Shown here one piece after another: positions 38,232 to 50,800 of a stretch of 64,000 bases of DNA. Each line of letters begins with the position of its first letter. The stretch's first letter is position 1. Origin of the DNA: Bubalus kerabau (taxonomy: Eukaryota > Chordata > Mammalia > Artiodactyla > Bovidae); NCBI RefSeq assembly GCF_029407905.1, contig NC_073627.1, forward strand, positions 158,787,697 to 158,851,696, written 5' to 3'. Under the pieces are notes generated by a model that was not told the DNA's origin, did not search any database, and worked only from the letters and a program-made list of their open reading frames with translations. The position numbers and the translations under genes were made by a program.

Positions 38232-38724
38232 GTTGCTTTGCTTTAAGAAGATTTATCTAGAAGCAGTGTGCAGAATGGTTTGGAGGAAAGGAAGTAGAGA
38301 TATTAGGGGGCTATTCAAGAGTATTGGCGGGAGCAGCTAGTATCTTGTGAAAATCAGAAGGAAGAATAAGGTAAGGACATGCAAAGCATACTGAGGAAGG
38401 CAACAGAATGAGATGCCAAGAAAAGGGAGAAGCTAAAGATGTTATGAGAAATATTGTTATAGCTGGGAGAGAGTACCATCTGAAGATATCTTTACATATT
38501 TTGAGTTTAAGGTAAGAATATAAAGAGAGAGATAACTGGAAATTCCAGTTAGAAATTCTTGGTGTCACCACATGCAAAAAGAAAAATTAAGGAGTCTAAA
38601 TCTTGAGAATGTAAATCGGGCTATTGCCTCACTATTTATACTTTCTTCTTTGAAACTGTGAACTTGTTAGCAAATAGCGTTATAGATGGTAATAAGGATG
38701 ATCCACTTATTCAGCAAATAATTA

Positions 38725-39060
38725 TTGCTATGCTCATTCCTACCTCAAGGCCTTTGCACTTTTGCTCTCTTTGCTTGTAATGAGTCCCCTTTCTTGAGGG
38801 GACTCAGAAATTTGCATGGCTGACTCTTTACTTCCATCAGTGGTACAATGTTACCTCTTCAGGCAAACCTTTGTGACTAACCATCGTCATTCTCTAGTCT
38901 TTTACCCTGAGTTATTTTTCTCCCTTGTACTTGCCTTTACTTAATAATACTATATTATATATTTATTTGTTCGTATGTCTTATTGTCTGCCTTCCTCACT
39001 AGAATATAAGTTCTTTTGAAACAGTGGCTTTGCTATTCTATTTCCTGCTGTATTCTAAGG
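38725..39060 (+). repeat. L2 LINE 3' remnant
   Basis: CTCAAGGCCTTTGCACTTTT, the GTTACCTCTTCAGGC block and CTAGAATATAAGTTC follow the order of the L2 3' end. Confidence 0.7.
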
Positions 39061-39721
39061 TTATGTTGAGAACTTCACTTGGGAGGCTGGTCACTGCTCT
39101 CTGGAGTAAGGAAGGTTGGAGGGGAAACCATTCTATGTGGGTTGAGGCAACTAGACATCTGGAGAATGTGGACTAAGGTGGGTATAAGAAACACAATCAG
39201 ATGATTTGATCAGAGTGATAAAATCACAGAGAGTTCAGGCTAAGTCCTGTCATGGGAAATCAGAACCATGTTCAGGCAGAAGTTACAGCAGGGCAGAGGA
39301 AGACACTGCTCTCTAGAGAGGAGGATGGAGCAGATGTGAAGTGAGAGCCCCGAGAAGAGCTTCTGAACCCTAGAGAAAGTGAAGAAGAAAGTAGCTGCCC
39401 CACACCTTCCCAGTGACGAAGCCCAACTGCCCTCAAGCAGTTCTATTCCTTGTCATCTTCCCAGAGTTTTTCAGCATAAACCCATTATTTTCAAGCCCAT
39501 GGAGTGAGTTTTCTGTTGCTTAAAACTCTAAGCCCTAGAGAGCAGTAGAAATGTCCAACAGAACTTGTGTGAAGATGGAAAATGCTGTTTATCTGTGCTG
39601 CCAAATACAGGAACCATTACCCACATGTGGCCGCTGAGCATTTGAAATGGGTGTAGAGTGCCTGAGAAACTGACTTTTAAATTTTGTATTATTTTCACTA
39701 AACTTAAATGAATATAGGGTT

Positions 39722-40227
39722 CAATTCAGTTCAGTTCAGTAGCTCAATCATGTCCGACTCTTTGCGACCCCATGAATTGCAGCACACCAGGCCTCCGTGT
39801 CCATCACCAACTCTCGGAGTTCACTCAGACTCACGTCCATCGAATTAGTGATGCCATCCAGCCATCTCATCCTCTGTCATCCCCTTCTCCTCCTGCCCCC
39901 AATCCCTCCCAGCATCAGAGTCTTTTCCAATGAGTCAACTCTTCGCATGAGGTGGCCAAAGTACTGGAGTTTCAGCTTAGCATCATTCCTTCCAAAGAAA
40001 TCCCAGGGCTGATCTCCTTCAGAATGGACTGGTTGGATCTCCTTGCAGTCCAAGGGGCTCTCAAGAGTCTTCTCCAACACCATAGTTCAAAAGCATCAAT
40101 TCTTCGGCACTCAGCTTTCTTCACAGTCCAACTCTCACATCCATACACGACTACTGGAAAAACCATAGCCTTGACTAGACGGACTTTTGTTGACAAAGTA
40201 ATGGCTCTGCTTTTTAATATGCTACCA
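39722..40227 (-). mobile_element. BovB LINE 3' fragment with 11-bp TSD
   Basis: Minus-strand, 5'-truncated BovB of about 506 bases, ending (on plus) with a duplicated TTCAGTTCAG tail. TSD AATATAGGGTT at 39711-39721 and 40228-40238. First member of the triple insertion cluster. Confidence 0.93.
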
Positions 40228-40252
40228 AATATAGGGTTAGTAGCTATCAATT

Positions 40253-40533
40253 CGGAGAAGGCAATGGCACCCCACTCCAGTACTCTTGCCTTGGAAAATC
40301 CCATGGATGGAGGGGCCTGGTAGGCTGCAGTCCATGGGGTCGCTAAGAGTCAGACACGACTGAGCGACTTCACTCTCACTTTTCACTTTTCATGCATTGG
40401 AGAAGGAAATGGCAATCCACTCCAGTGTTCTTGCCTGGAGAGTCCCAGGGACGGGGGAGCCTGGTGGGCTGCCATCTATGGGGTTGCACAGAGTCGGGCA
40501 TGACTGAAGTGACTTAGCAGCAGCAGCAACAGC
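40253..40533 (+). mobile_element. Bov-A2 dimeric SINE, 11-bp TSD
   Basis: Plus-strand BovA dimer with the CATTGGAGAAGGAAATGGC junction and CAGCAGCAGCAACAGC tail. TSD AGCTATCAATT at 40242-40252 and 40534-40544. Second member of the triple insertion cluster. Confidence 0.95.
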
Positions 40534-40554
40534 AGCTATCAATTGGACAGCACA

Positions 40555-42008
40555 ATAAAAATAGAAATATAGATCAATGGAACAAAACAGAACCCCCTGA
40601 GATAAACCCACATACATATGAGCACCTTATCTTTGACAGAGGAGGCAAGGATAATACAATGCAGAAAAGACAGCCTCTTCAGTAAGAGGTGCTGGGAAAA
40701 CTGGACAGATACATATAAAAGAATGAAATTAGCACACTTCCTAACACAATACACAAAAATAAATTCAAAATGGATTAAATAGTTAAATATAAGGCCAGAA
40801 ACTACAAAGCTCTTAGAGGAAAACACAGGCAGTTACTCTCTTTGACATAAATCATAGCAAGATTCTCTCTGACCCACCTCCTAGATTAATTGAAATAAAT
40901 ACAAAAATACACAAATGAGACCTATTAACTTAAAAGCTTTTGCACAGCAAAGGAAACTATAAACAAGTTGAAAAGACAACCTTCAGAACAGGAGAAAATA
41001 ATTACAAACAAAGCAACTGACAAAGGGTTAATCTCCAAAATACAGAAGCAGTTCATACCAGAAAAACAAACAACCCAATCAAAAAATGGGCAGATCTAAA
41101 CAGACATTTCTCCAGAGAAGATATACAGATCACCAATAAACCCATGAAAAGATGCTCAACATGGCTCATTATTGGAGAAATGCATTTCAAAACTACAATG
41201 AGGTATTTCCTCACACTGGTCAGAATGGCCATCATCAAAATATCTAAAAACAATAAATGCTTGAGAGGATGTGGAGAAAAGGGAATCCTCCTGCACTGCT
41301 AAAAAGAATATAAACTGATACAGCCATTATGGAAAAGAGTATGGAAATTCCTTAAACTAGGAATAAATCTACCATATGACCCAGCAATCCCACTACTGGG
41401 CATATACCCTGAGAAAACCACAACTCTAAAAGACACATGTACCCCAGTGATCCTTGCAGCAGTATTTATAATAGACTGGACATGGAAGCAACCTAGATGT
41501 CCATCAATAGATGAATGGATGAAGAAGTTGTGGTACATACATACAATGGACTATTACTCGGCCATAAAAAGAAACGGATTTAAGTCAGTTGTAGTGAGGT
41601 GGATGAACTTAGAGCCTCTTATGCAAAGTGAAGTAAGTCAGAAAGAGAAAAACAAGTATTGTATATTAACGCATATATATGAAATCTAGAAAAATGGTAC
41701 TGATGAAACTAGTAGAGATGGACTTGTGGACACAGCATGGGAAGGTGAGGGTGGGACAAACTGAGAAAGTAGCTGACATATATACAGTATTAAGTGTAAA
41801 ATAGATGGTTAGTGGGAAATTACTAAATAACACACGGAGCCCAGCCTGGCACTCTCTGATGACCTAGAGGGGCGGGATGGCAGGGGGAGGAGAAGGAGGC
41901 TCAGGAGGGAAGGGATATGTATATAATTATGACTGACTCTCATCGTTGTACAGCAGAAAGCAACACAAAATTGTAAAGCAATTTTCCACCAATTAAAAAA
42001 TTTTTACA
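40555..42008 (+). mobile_element. L1 3' fragment with 14-bp TSD
   Basis: Plus-strand, 5'-truncated L1 of 1454 bases carrying the C-terminal third of ORF2 in broken frames (e.g. MDYYSAIKRNGFKSVVVRWMN) and a 3' UTR different from that of the 18.8-24.9 kb element. TSD AATTGGACAGCACA at 40541-40554 and 42009-42022. Confidence 0.93.
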
Positions 42009-42702
42009 AATTGGACAGCACAGCACTATGGTTACTGCTATAAGGGGTCAAATACACGAAGCACAATCACTGAAAGGCAATGAAGCGACTAAAAAAGAAA
42101 AAATGAAATAAAACCATGATGGTGTCACAGAACTCAAGCAGAGGGTGTTCCACAGCACCAAATCTATAAGAATGTTAATTAAGGAGGATTAAAGTAAAGT
42201 CCCATTAGTAGCAGTGTCATTTATCCTTTCATGGTAAAACTTAGTCCAAATAACAGGGGTTGGTTAAACAAATCACGAAACAGCCCATTCAAAGGCAAAC
42301 TATCAAGCCATTAAAAAATAGAAAAAACATTAATGATATGGGAAGATGTTTATAAGTTAAACAATTTCATAAAATGACATGATCCCAGTTTTATAACACA
42401 TACATATGTCTAGAATTCTGGGCTGTGGGTTTATGAGCAATTTTTATTTTATTCTTTGGCATTTTATTAACTTTCAGAATTATCCACAAAGAACATAATT
42501 TTTTATAATCAGAATAAAGGAACAAATGATATGCTTAACACAATAAAATGGCTACGTCTTTTCAAGCTGCATTATAAAACAAAGTGATAGTAAATACAGC
42601 TACTAAAAATAATTAACCATCCTACATTTCTAAAGCTATTCACATTTTTCTCCCAACTCCTCTAGATACACACTGTGAGGTGTGTATATTTTAAGGTATA
42701 TG

Positions 42703-42719
42703 ACCGCCATTATGGTGGC
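42703..42719. promoter_or_regulatory. Imperfect palindrome with two YY1-like CCAT cores
   Basis: CCGCCAT and ATGGTGG face each other around a central TT/TA step, giving a near-palindromic pair of YY1-type cores about 250 bases from the plus-strand CTCF candidate. Functional status unknown. Confidence 0.25.
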
Positions 42720-42864
42720 AGAACAGCAGAGATTGTTGGGAATTCTTAGAAGGCTAAAGAAGATCTTTTCTTAGATGGACTAACCTAGATGTCCCATGGT
42801 CAAAAGACCAGGAAAAGGACTAAAAGCTTCTTGGAGTCCTTTTCTTGCCTTGAGAGGTTGGAGT

Positions 42865-42953
42865 CGACAGGGAGGTCTGGCGTGCTGCAGTTCATGGGGT
42901 CGCAAAGAGTCGGACACGACTGGGCGTCTGAACTGAACTGAACTGAACTGATA
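42865..42953 (+). mobile_element. BovB LINE extreme 3' end
   Basis: About 90 bases of plus-strand BovB tail: GGGGTCGCAAAGAGTCGGAC followed by four GAACT repeats. Severely 5' truncated. Next to a CTCF-like site. Confidence 0.85.
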
Positions 42954-42962
42954 ATCTAAGGA

Positions 42963-42976
42963 CCACTAGATGGCGC
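42963..42976 (+). promoter_or_regulatory. Candidate CTCF core, plus strand
   Basis: CCACTAGATGGCGC matches all 14 positions of the degenerate CTCF core CCASYAGRKGGCRS. It starts 10 bases after the end of a short BovB tail (42865-42953), in otherwise AT-rich intron, so it is not explained by GC-rich background. Confidence 0.5.
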
Positions 42977-44021
42977 CCTGTACTTTCAACCAGCAGAAGG
43001 TACATTGGCTTAATTCAGGCTTGGATTTACCATTCATTTTCAGGTGTACACGGAAGCATTTCCTTCTGTGTATAACACACTGTATGACATGACTCTAATT
43101 AATTTCTCGTATAGCATCAAAACAATAACAGCTCTCTATCTGAACCTATTAAATTCACAACAAATAGAAGTAAATTTTTTGTTAAATGGAATCCCTGTTT
43201 AAGTACCTCTGGCTGGGACTGAACAAATAGAATTTCACAACTGAGCCAGATAGTAATTCTATTAGATAAAGGCATGCTGAGCATCCAACTTCGTTTATGG
43301 AAATAAAAATTTTTATTTTTTACCTGGAGAGTATTCATTCAACTTTTGTTTGGCTTTGAGTTGAGGCTTTCAATAGAAAAAAAAACCACCAACATATTCT
43401 ATGCAGCCAAAGCCTTGGTACTGAAAGTTCAGCTAATGACCACCCCTAACTGAGGGGAGAGTAGTGACAACCCATGTCTAAGTCATTCCTAAGAATGCTA
43501 CTGAAAGACCCAGACAGAGCCATTGTTTGGAACTGTACAGGCTCAGCACTTGCAGAGCCTTGAAAATACAAAGCTAGGCTCAAATATAAAGGAAAATACC
43601 ACCCTTTAATACAGAAATTCCACCAACTCAGAATGTCCATGCTTCGAAAGCCATGTCAACTCTGACTTTTCAGAAAATTTTTTTTTTAAAAAGGTGAATT
43701 CTTTTTTTCTGTTCTTTGATTCCAATGTACAATTGGAGTGACAATACGGCTTTCTTTACTTGTATCCAAGTGTTTCTAAAAATTCTAAAGCATTATCCTT
43801 GAGAGAATAAAATACATAAAAAAATGTTACTCAAGGATATGTCAGGACACCCATGGGGCAGTAGCACATATGCATTACTTTCATAACCAGAAAAGTGATG
43901 CATATTTTAAAAGTCCCTGAAAGCTGTAAATGCATCAAATGATTTTGATACAGTCAAGATTCAATCAAACACAGAGTTTGTTTTATGGATATCTTTTGTA
44001 ATCCTTAGTATATAACAGAGC

Positions 44022-44050
44022 TGTGTGTGTATGTGTGTGTTTGTGTGTGT
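44022..44050. repeat. (TG)n microsatellite at SINE tail
   Basis: TG repeats with two interruptions next to the 3' end of the minus-strand Bov-tA. Confidence 0.9.
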
Positions 44051-44260
44051 TAGTCACTCAGTCGTGTTTGATTCTGCGTGACCCCACGGACTGTAGCCTA
44101 CCAGGCTCCTCTGCCCATGGGATTCTGCGGACTAGAATACTGGAGTGGGTTTACATGCCCTCCTCCAGGGCATCTTCCGGATCAGGGATTAAATCTTCTT
44201 CTATTATGTCTTCTGCATTGGTAGGTGGGTTCTTTATCATTAGCGCCACCTGGGAAGCCC
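44051..44260 (-). mobile_element. Bov-tA SINE
   Basis: Minus-strand Bov-tA ending TTAGCGCCACCTGGGAAGCC, preceded by a TG-rich tract that is probably its expanded tail. Confidence 0.92.
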
Positions 44261-44934
44261 ATGTAACAATGCTACTGTCCCTAAACTTGGATCTAATAAA
44301 TGACACAAGTTAGATCCATTAGTATGGATATAAAGCTTGCATGAAAAAAGGGAAACTTGTGAACCTTAAATCCACATCTAGTTGAGACTCTCCCCTTTCT
44401 AAAAACCCTTTTCTCCCCCTCTCCCCCAAGAAGTCAAAACTTTCAACTGTGTCATGCTTCTACTGTTCCTTAAATTTAGTTCCTGGGAGCCTGTGAGAAA
44501 TTAGGGTAGTAGGTAAGGCAAGACTTGTGAATTCCTAATATCAACAAATAGAAATAGAACGTTATTTTTCACCTCTGTAACTGCTCCAAAGATCCAATCA
44601 TTCAGAATCCATGCAAAAAAAGCAACTGGTCATCATTCACCTCATTGATGACTAAATTTACACATACCTAACCTGAGGGTGCACCTCAGTGAATTGGAAC
44701 TCTAAATGGGGTTTCAAAACAGCAGCATCTGTTTGTTTCTTAAGCTTGGCCCACTGGAATCAGATCTCGTAAGTTTAAATATCATCTGCATACTGAAAAC
44801 GCATTTAGAAGTACTCCGGAGAGAGCAAGCTAGAATATTTAAGCTCTCATTCTGATTATTTTAGTTTTCTATTAAGTTACACTAACACTATGTGCTAAAA
44901 GAATGATCATTAGAATAAAAATACACTGTGGTGT

Positions 44935-45120
44935 GCTTTGAACTTTGCATACATGATATACAAACTTTACCGTATACAATCCTCATTGTAACTTTATGAG
45001 ACGGTCATATTTTGTGGATCAAAAATTGAGGCATGGAGACACCAGGCATGTTTCTCAAGGTATGATATCTAGAAAGCTATAGAGCTAAGATTCAAACATA
45101 GGTCTGTGCATCTCAAAAAT
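44935..45120 (-). repeat. MIR SINE
   Basis: TCATTGTAACTTTATGAGAC, AAATTGAGGCATGGAGACA and GATTCAAACATAGGTCTG in reverse-MIR order. Confidence 0.7.
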
Positions 45121-45350
45121 CTATTCTCTTCACCTCTAGCTTGCATTTCTTCCATTTATATGTTATTATTGTCTGATTTGTAAAATAAACACTAACTTTC
45201 TCAAAATAATTGTGAGGATAAAATTGAAAATATGGATGTAAAAGATAAATTTAAACATATTCTACAATTAATTTATTACTGAAATCTTTATTTTCATATT
45301 GAAGTATTGAAAGCAGTGGTGAGGAAATGTGAAGACTTGTCTTTTTTCTC

Positions 45351-45580
45351 TTATTATTATTATTATTATTTTTTAAAAATATTTATTAATCTGGCTGCAC
45401 CAGGTCTCAGTTGTGGTACATGGGATCTTTAGTTGTGGCATGAGAACTTTTTAAACAAAATTTTATTTATTTATTTGGCCATACCATCATGTGGGATCTT
45501 AGTTCCCCAACCAGGGCTTGAACCCATGCCCCCTGCATTGGGAGCATAGAGTCTCAGCCATGGACCACTGGGGATGCCCC
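45351..45580 (-). mobile_element. CHR-type tRNA SINE pair with (TTA)n tract
   Basis: A TTA microsatellite (45351-45376), a truncated CHR-type piece (to about 45444) and a second, more complete one (about 45450-45579, ending GGACCACTGGGGATGCCCC), both minus. The second may have inserted into the first. Confidence 0.8.
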
Positions 45581-47479
45581 TCTCTATTTTTAATTGTGTA
45601 GGTAATACATACTTAGTTTTAGAAAAAAAGAAGCATGCATAGGGGAAAATCTGAACTTCCACCATTCACTTACAATCACATTTAACTTTTTAATAAAGTT
45701 CTAGACTTTATATTTTATAGAAGGTCATACTTTACATAAAACATATACATTTTTTATTCTGTGTCAATAAATATATCTTCATTTTGAAAGGGTACATAGC
45801 ACTCTATTGTAAAGTTATATTATGAGTCACTTAATTAAACTATATTGGATAGTTAGTGTAAAATATGCTTTTAACCATCACACCTAGAAGTAGATGTCAT
45901 TCTATTTTATCTTTTTTCCTGCAATAATTCAAAAGCAGTGATGGATTCTCAGATTATAGGCTGACAAATGTACTAAATTAACAGGGAGGCTTTAGTATTT
46001 TTTCCTCTTGGTAACCTCTCACTTTCTGTAATGTATAGCTCTTCCCGCCCTTTTATGCTGTCTATACATTGTTATTTTCCTCATAAGACTGTTAAAGGGA
46101 TGTTATAAGCACATTTGTGAAGGAGCCTTGAAAAGCACAAATTTTATGTAAATATATATGACTGGATTTTTTCCTAAATCTATGTCTCAAATGAATAACA
46201 ATGAGGCATAATTCACCCTCACTAAAAGAAAAGTCATCCTGCTTAATTCTTTACCGTTTGAATCCTTGAAGTTTTATCTCTACAGACAGACCATCCCTGG
46301 CCAACCAGATAGTAGCCTTTCATGGTCAGTTTTCTCCAACTGACACAATACCAGCCCAGGTCAGTATGATCAACCTGTTCCCTCAATGGAGGAGAAACAC
46401 CGTCTCCCCTGCAAGTGTCTGAACCTTTTATATTCTGGAGAGCTGCAAGTCTAGCTGATGTAATAGGTTTAGGGGAAGGTGGCTGGCTTACTCCTTGTTT
46501 ACCTTTTCTCCAATTATTTCCCACCATCCCCCAAAGGAAAGATCTGAGAAAGAAATAGTGGCTTAAAGATTTCCATTAGTTTGTTATTCATGCATTGACT
46601 CAAGAAGCAGTGTGACAGATGCTGAGATGTTCTTTCTTCCTTCCTGCCTAGTTTTAGAGATTTTGCACCCCATTTTTGCTGCTGTACTGTTTCTTTACTC
46701 TTTTGTGTATGTGAGGAGCAGCAGCTAGACCAGGCAGGAGAAAAGAGAAAGAAGTCCTCTCTACATTGTGTGGGGCCACTAAAGTGTGCAATACCTTGCT
46801 ATGAGAGCTCCACAGTGGTGCTTAGGGCAATGATCCTCAAAGCAGCTAGTCTGCCAACTGTTGCCTATCCAAGATGGGATAAGGAGCGTGTGCCGCTATG
46901 AAGCAACACACTGCTTTGCCAAGAAAGACTTCCCAGGAAAATAATTTCAGAGAGGCAAAACTGTATGCTTAGTGGCGTGGCAGGAGAAGTTGGGGTGGAG
47001 AGGTTAGACCCTGTGGCCATAGCCTCACGAGCAATCTACTATAAGTTCTCCTATAGGAGATGTATGAGAGACCAACATTTCTGAAAAGTGTTATTGGGCA
47101 TCTTATTGAAGCTTCTATGGTAATAACTAAGGCTCTAGAAACTGCACTGATGATGTGCATTTATAAAAATTTGCCATTGGTATAGAAACGGTAGCTTTGG
47201 CATGTCTTCTAATGCTAGGCAAGGCGGTAAACTATTCAGGAACACAGTTGTTTGGCAGGAGGTGGGTGCTAAACCCACTTGCTTTTGAGAGAAATAAAAT
47301 GAGGGAGTGGGTATAGAGTAAGGTGGAAGATGAAGACACATTACACTGTGAATCAAATCTCATTTTGATTAATAACAAGTAATGGAGCATTAGTGGTGAA
47401 TTAGGACTGGGATGATTCTTATCAGATCAAAACTAACACCTCTCTACTGGTTATTTAGCTAACACTATAAATTTTTTCA

Positions 47480-47640
47480 CAGTGCGTCACTTTCTTTATT
47501 TGGTTCACACAACAACTCTGTCAGATTGGTAAAGTCAACCTTCTTTTGACTGACAAGCCTAGATGCTCAGAGACCAGAGGCACTTCCCTAAAATTCCATG
47601 GCCAGTAAGAGGCAGGGGTAGACTGAGTCTTCTGAGTATT
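47480..47640 (-). repeat. MIR SINE
   Basis: ACACAACAACTCTGTCAGAT, GATGCTCAGAGACCAGAGGC and TGGCCAGTAAGAGGCAGG in reverse-MIR order. Confidence 0.65.
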
Positions 47641-47696
47641 ATTTAATATACCTTCCAATAACTGTGCTCATTTAACCAAAATGATTGGTTAATGAA

Positions 47697-47890
47697 TGGT
47701 GGCTCAGATGGTAAAGAATCTGCCTACAATGCAGAAGACCTGGGTTTGATCCCTGGATTGGAAAGATCTCCTGGAGAAGGGAATGGCTACCCACTCCAAT
47801 ATTCTTGTCTGAGAATTCCATGGACAGAGGAGCCCGGCGGGATACAGTCCATGGAGTTGGAAAGAATAGGACATGACTGAGCGACTAAGA
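47697..47890 (+). mobile_element. Bov-tA SINE
   Basis: Plus-strand, starts within the tRNA head (TGGTGGCTCAGATGGTAAAG) and ends GAGCGACTAAGACTTGC. No clear TSD. It is the last ruminant SINE before exon 1. Confidence 0.9.
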
Positions 47891-50800
47891 CTTGCTACTT
47901 GCTATTCATGAAATACAATCTAATGGCACAAAATCCAAGGTGACTTCTGCCACACCAGAAGATAAAACAGGAAGGAATTTGACACCAAAATTGGTCTTCA
48001 GTTGATTCAATCATAAGTTAACCCCAAGATGTAACAGCCAAGGGGATCAAGACCCAAGATTCTCTATGGACTCTTCTATGGCAGTCACAAAGAAAAGGGG
48101 ATGAGACAGATTAACTGCCCAATGAATGGTGTTTGCTAGTGTCTTCTGCTCTATTTATCTAGAAAAATAAGTGCTATAAAAATTTGCCAGATTAAAAATA
48201 AAAACTTCCAAATTAGTTCTAGTTTTATTTCTCAAGAGGAGTCTATATTGCTAAGAAAAGTTTTGCATCACTTGATGTTTAATTTGAAATCGTTTATCTT
48301 CAAGTTAGCAATAATTAGGTGCTACTATCAGTCATTCATCATGAATTGTAGAAGAATATGTTTCCCCCAAGAGAGAGCACAGTGCCTATGTGCAGAAAGT
48401 CAAGGAAAACTACCATAACTGAGAGCAGATGTTTTAAAAAGAAATGTCTTTCACTTGTCCCCTCACGAGGCAGGTAAGTTATGTTGTGATATCATTGCTT
48501 TTTCCCCTGTACCATACAAAAGTGGCACCATGCTAGTCAAATTCTAATAAACAGAATTCAGTACTTCTCCCTGTATTATAAAAATGGACCATCTAAAAAT
48601 ACTTATATTCCCATGGGAATAAACATATATTAATTAGTTGGCATATATAGTTCATGATATACATTGTGGATGGTACATTCAATGAGAGATGAAAATAGCA
48701 ATGTAGTCTCTTTTTAATTGCATGGGCTTGAATCTAAGCCAATTATATTACTCCATTAATTCTGCCTAATGAAACCAATATGGAATTAACATAAGATACA
48801 TTTTAGAAAGAAATGTGTATCTGTCACTACCTTAGCAAGTAAATTTTGAGGTGTTAACTTTGGAGAAACTATATAAAACTCTCTGAAGAAAAAGTAGTAG
48901 GGGGTGTGAAGAGAAAGAAAGAACTGTAGGAACTTACAGTAACAAAGTAACTTAAATGTAACTGGATCCATGTGCAGCATCATTATTTGAAGGTCATAGG
49001 AACAGAATTCGGTTGGCTTCAAGTGGAGATTTGGGTGTAATAAAGTAAGAATTTTGGGGATGGAAGAATGCTTTGATCTTATCCTATGTGTAATATTGTA
49101 TTAAGCTTTTACTAAGTACTGATATTACACATATGATTTCTAAAGCAGGGTAGCTAACAATCTTATTTTTAATGGATTTCCATGCTTGAAGGAAGTTTGT
49201 TCCATCCAAGCTGATGGACCTATGTGTTTATGTTCTGAATGAATAGTATATTGAAATAAAATGACTATTGTCAGGGGGTGATCATTTCAGTGGTATCTCC
49301 ATTCAGGAGTTGTGGCAGGATGTGATCCAAACCATTATTTATTAATTAGGTTTCATATAAAAATATCAGTAGCCCAAAAGGAAGTGGGAGAAAACATGTT
49401 GCTGCTCCTGCTCTGAAAGCAATTTTGATTTGTATGATTGTGTGGACAAGTCCACCCTCTTCTAGAATCCTTTATTTAGACACTGGCACAGTCAACAAAC
49501 TAGGTCACTGGGCAGGAGACTCTAATAAGGACAGTGGCTAATTTAAGCCAAATTTATTTAATGTGTAAAATGACTTCAGCATGCTTTTATATTTAGAAAG
49601 TTTTTAAAAAAATCCCATCACTGTATTAGATAAAATTCCACTTTTCAGGAGAAGCCAGAGAAAGATCAGTTTTTATTTTTTGCTGAAAGCAGATGATGGT
49701 CATATCCTAAAATTACATATTACAGTGACTTGGCATTGAGCTGGACGTTTTTAATATAGAACATTATAGAAAGACATTTAAATTATATACTAAAGTAAGA
49801 CAGGTTAGATATGTTTGAAGTTAAAATACAAAGATAAATGAAAGAAAATGTCCTCAGTTGGCCAAACTAGATTTGAGTCAAAAACAATAATTCCCCCCTT
49901 TCAAGATGTGTGCCATGAAAGTAACAATGACAATAGTGATTTTAAATACACTTCTGAATTGAAATACAGAAGCAAATGTGCTTGACACAGTATTTATTTT
50001 ATTGTCAGCTTGCAAGGGTTGTCCCTGGAGGACTCTCTGCCCTCCAATGGTCCTAAAGCTTTGAAATTTACTGATTCTAGATGCTACTTCAGTTTCTCTG
50101 GTCTCCTTATTGAAGTGTGCTGCATATCACAAAAATTCATCAGGGAGCAGAGACAATTTCACTTCTAACTAAGGAACACTAATTTGGGGGGAAATTCTTC
50201 CTATTTAAGACTCTTGGCAAACAATCTACAAATTGAAAGGAGCCTGGAGACTGTGAACACTGTTAGCATGTATGAAGTATTAGGTAATAAGGAAGCAATG
50301 ATGAGAAGCAAGTTATGCTGACTCTTGCATTTGTTATGTCTGATTCTGCATATATATTAATAATGATACACCCCTATGGATGCAATTTCATGTTTATAAC
50401 ACTCTGGCTATTGGCAGCATTGTGCATCTGTGTTTTCCAAGCCTTCCCATCTGCTGCCTACAGTCATTCAGATTCAGGTGACAGAAATATTTTAGATTAA
50501 AGTTAATTAGTCTGCACTCTACAGATCAAATCTCTACAGTTCAATATTAAATAGGAATCTTCTGGGCAACTGCAGAAAGTAGCCTGAACCCACCCTTCCT
50601 AAGATTAAAAATGTTAAGATTCATTTTTCTAGAAAAAGAAACCTTTAGTACTCTCTTCATATATTATGCATAGATTTGATCAAACTTTTCATATGTATTT
50701 GCTCTTACTCATTTTATTTCTTATCTCTGTATATATATCATAGTGGAAGAAGAGAGATTAGAAATATTTTTTCCAGCTACAGTGACAGAGTGAAATGATA

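Larger units (their letters stand above)
42023..44021. other. Intron sequence between L1 fragment and (TG)n
   Basis: Outside the BovB tail and motif candidates at 42.70-42.98 kb nothing is recognised. 44261-44934 and 45581-47479 are similar. Confidence 0.55.

Noticed and set aside
41447..41689. 80-residue plus-strand ORF with AAVFIIDWTWKQPRCPSID
   Set aside because: It is the L1 ORF2 C-terminal remnant inside the 40555-42008 element.
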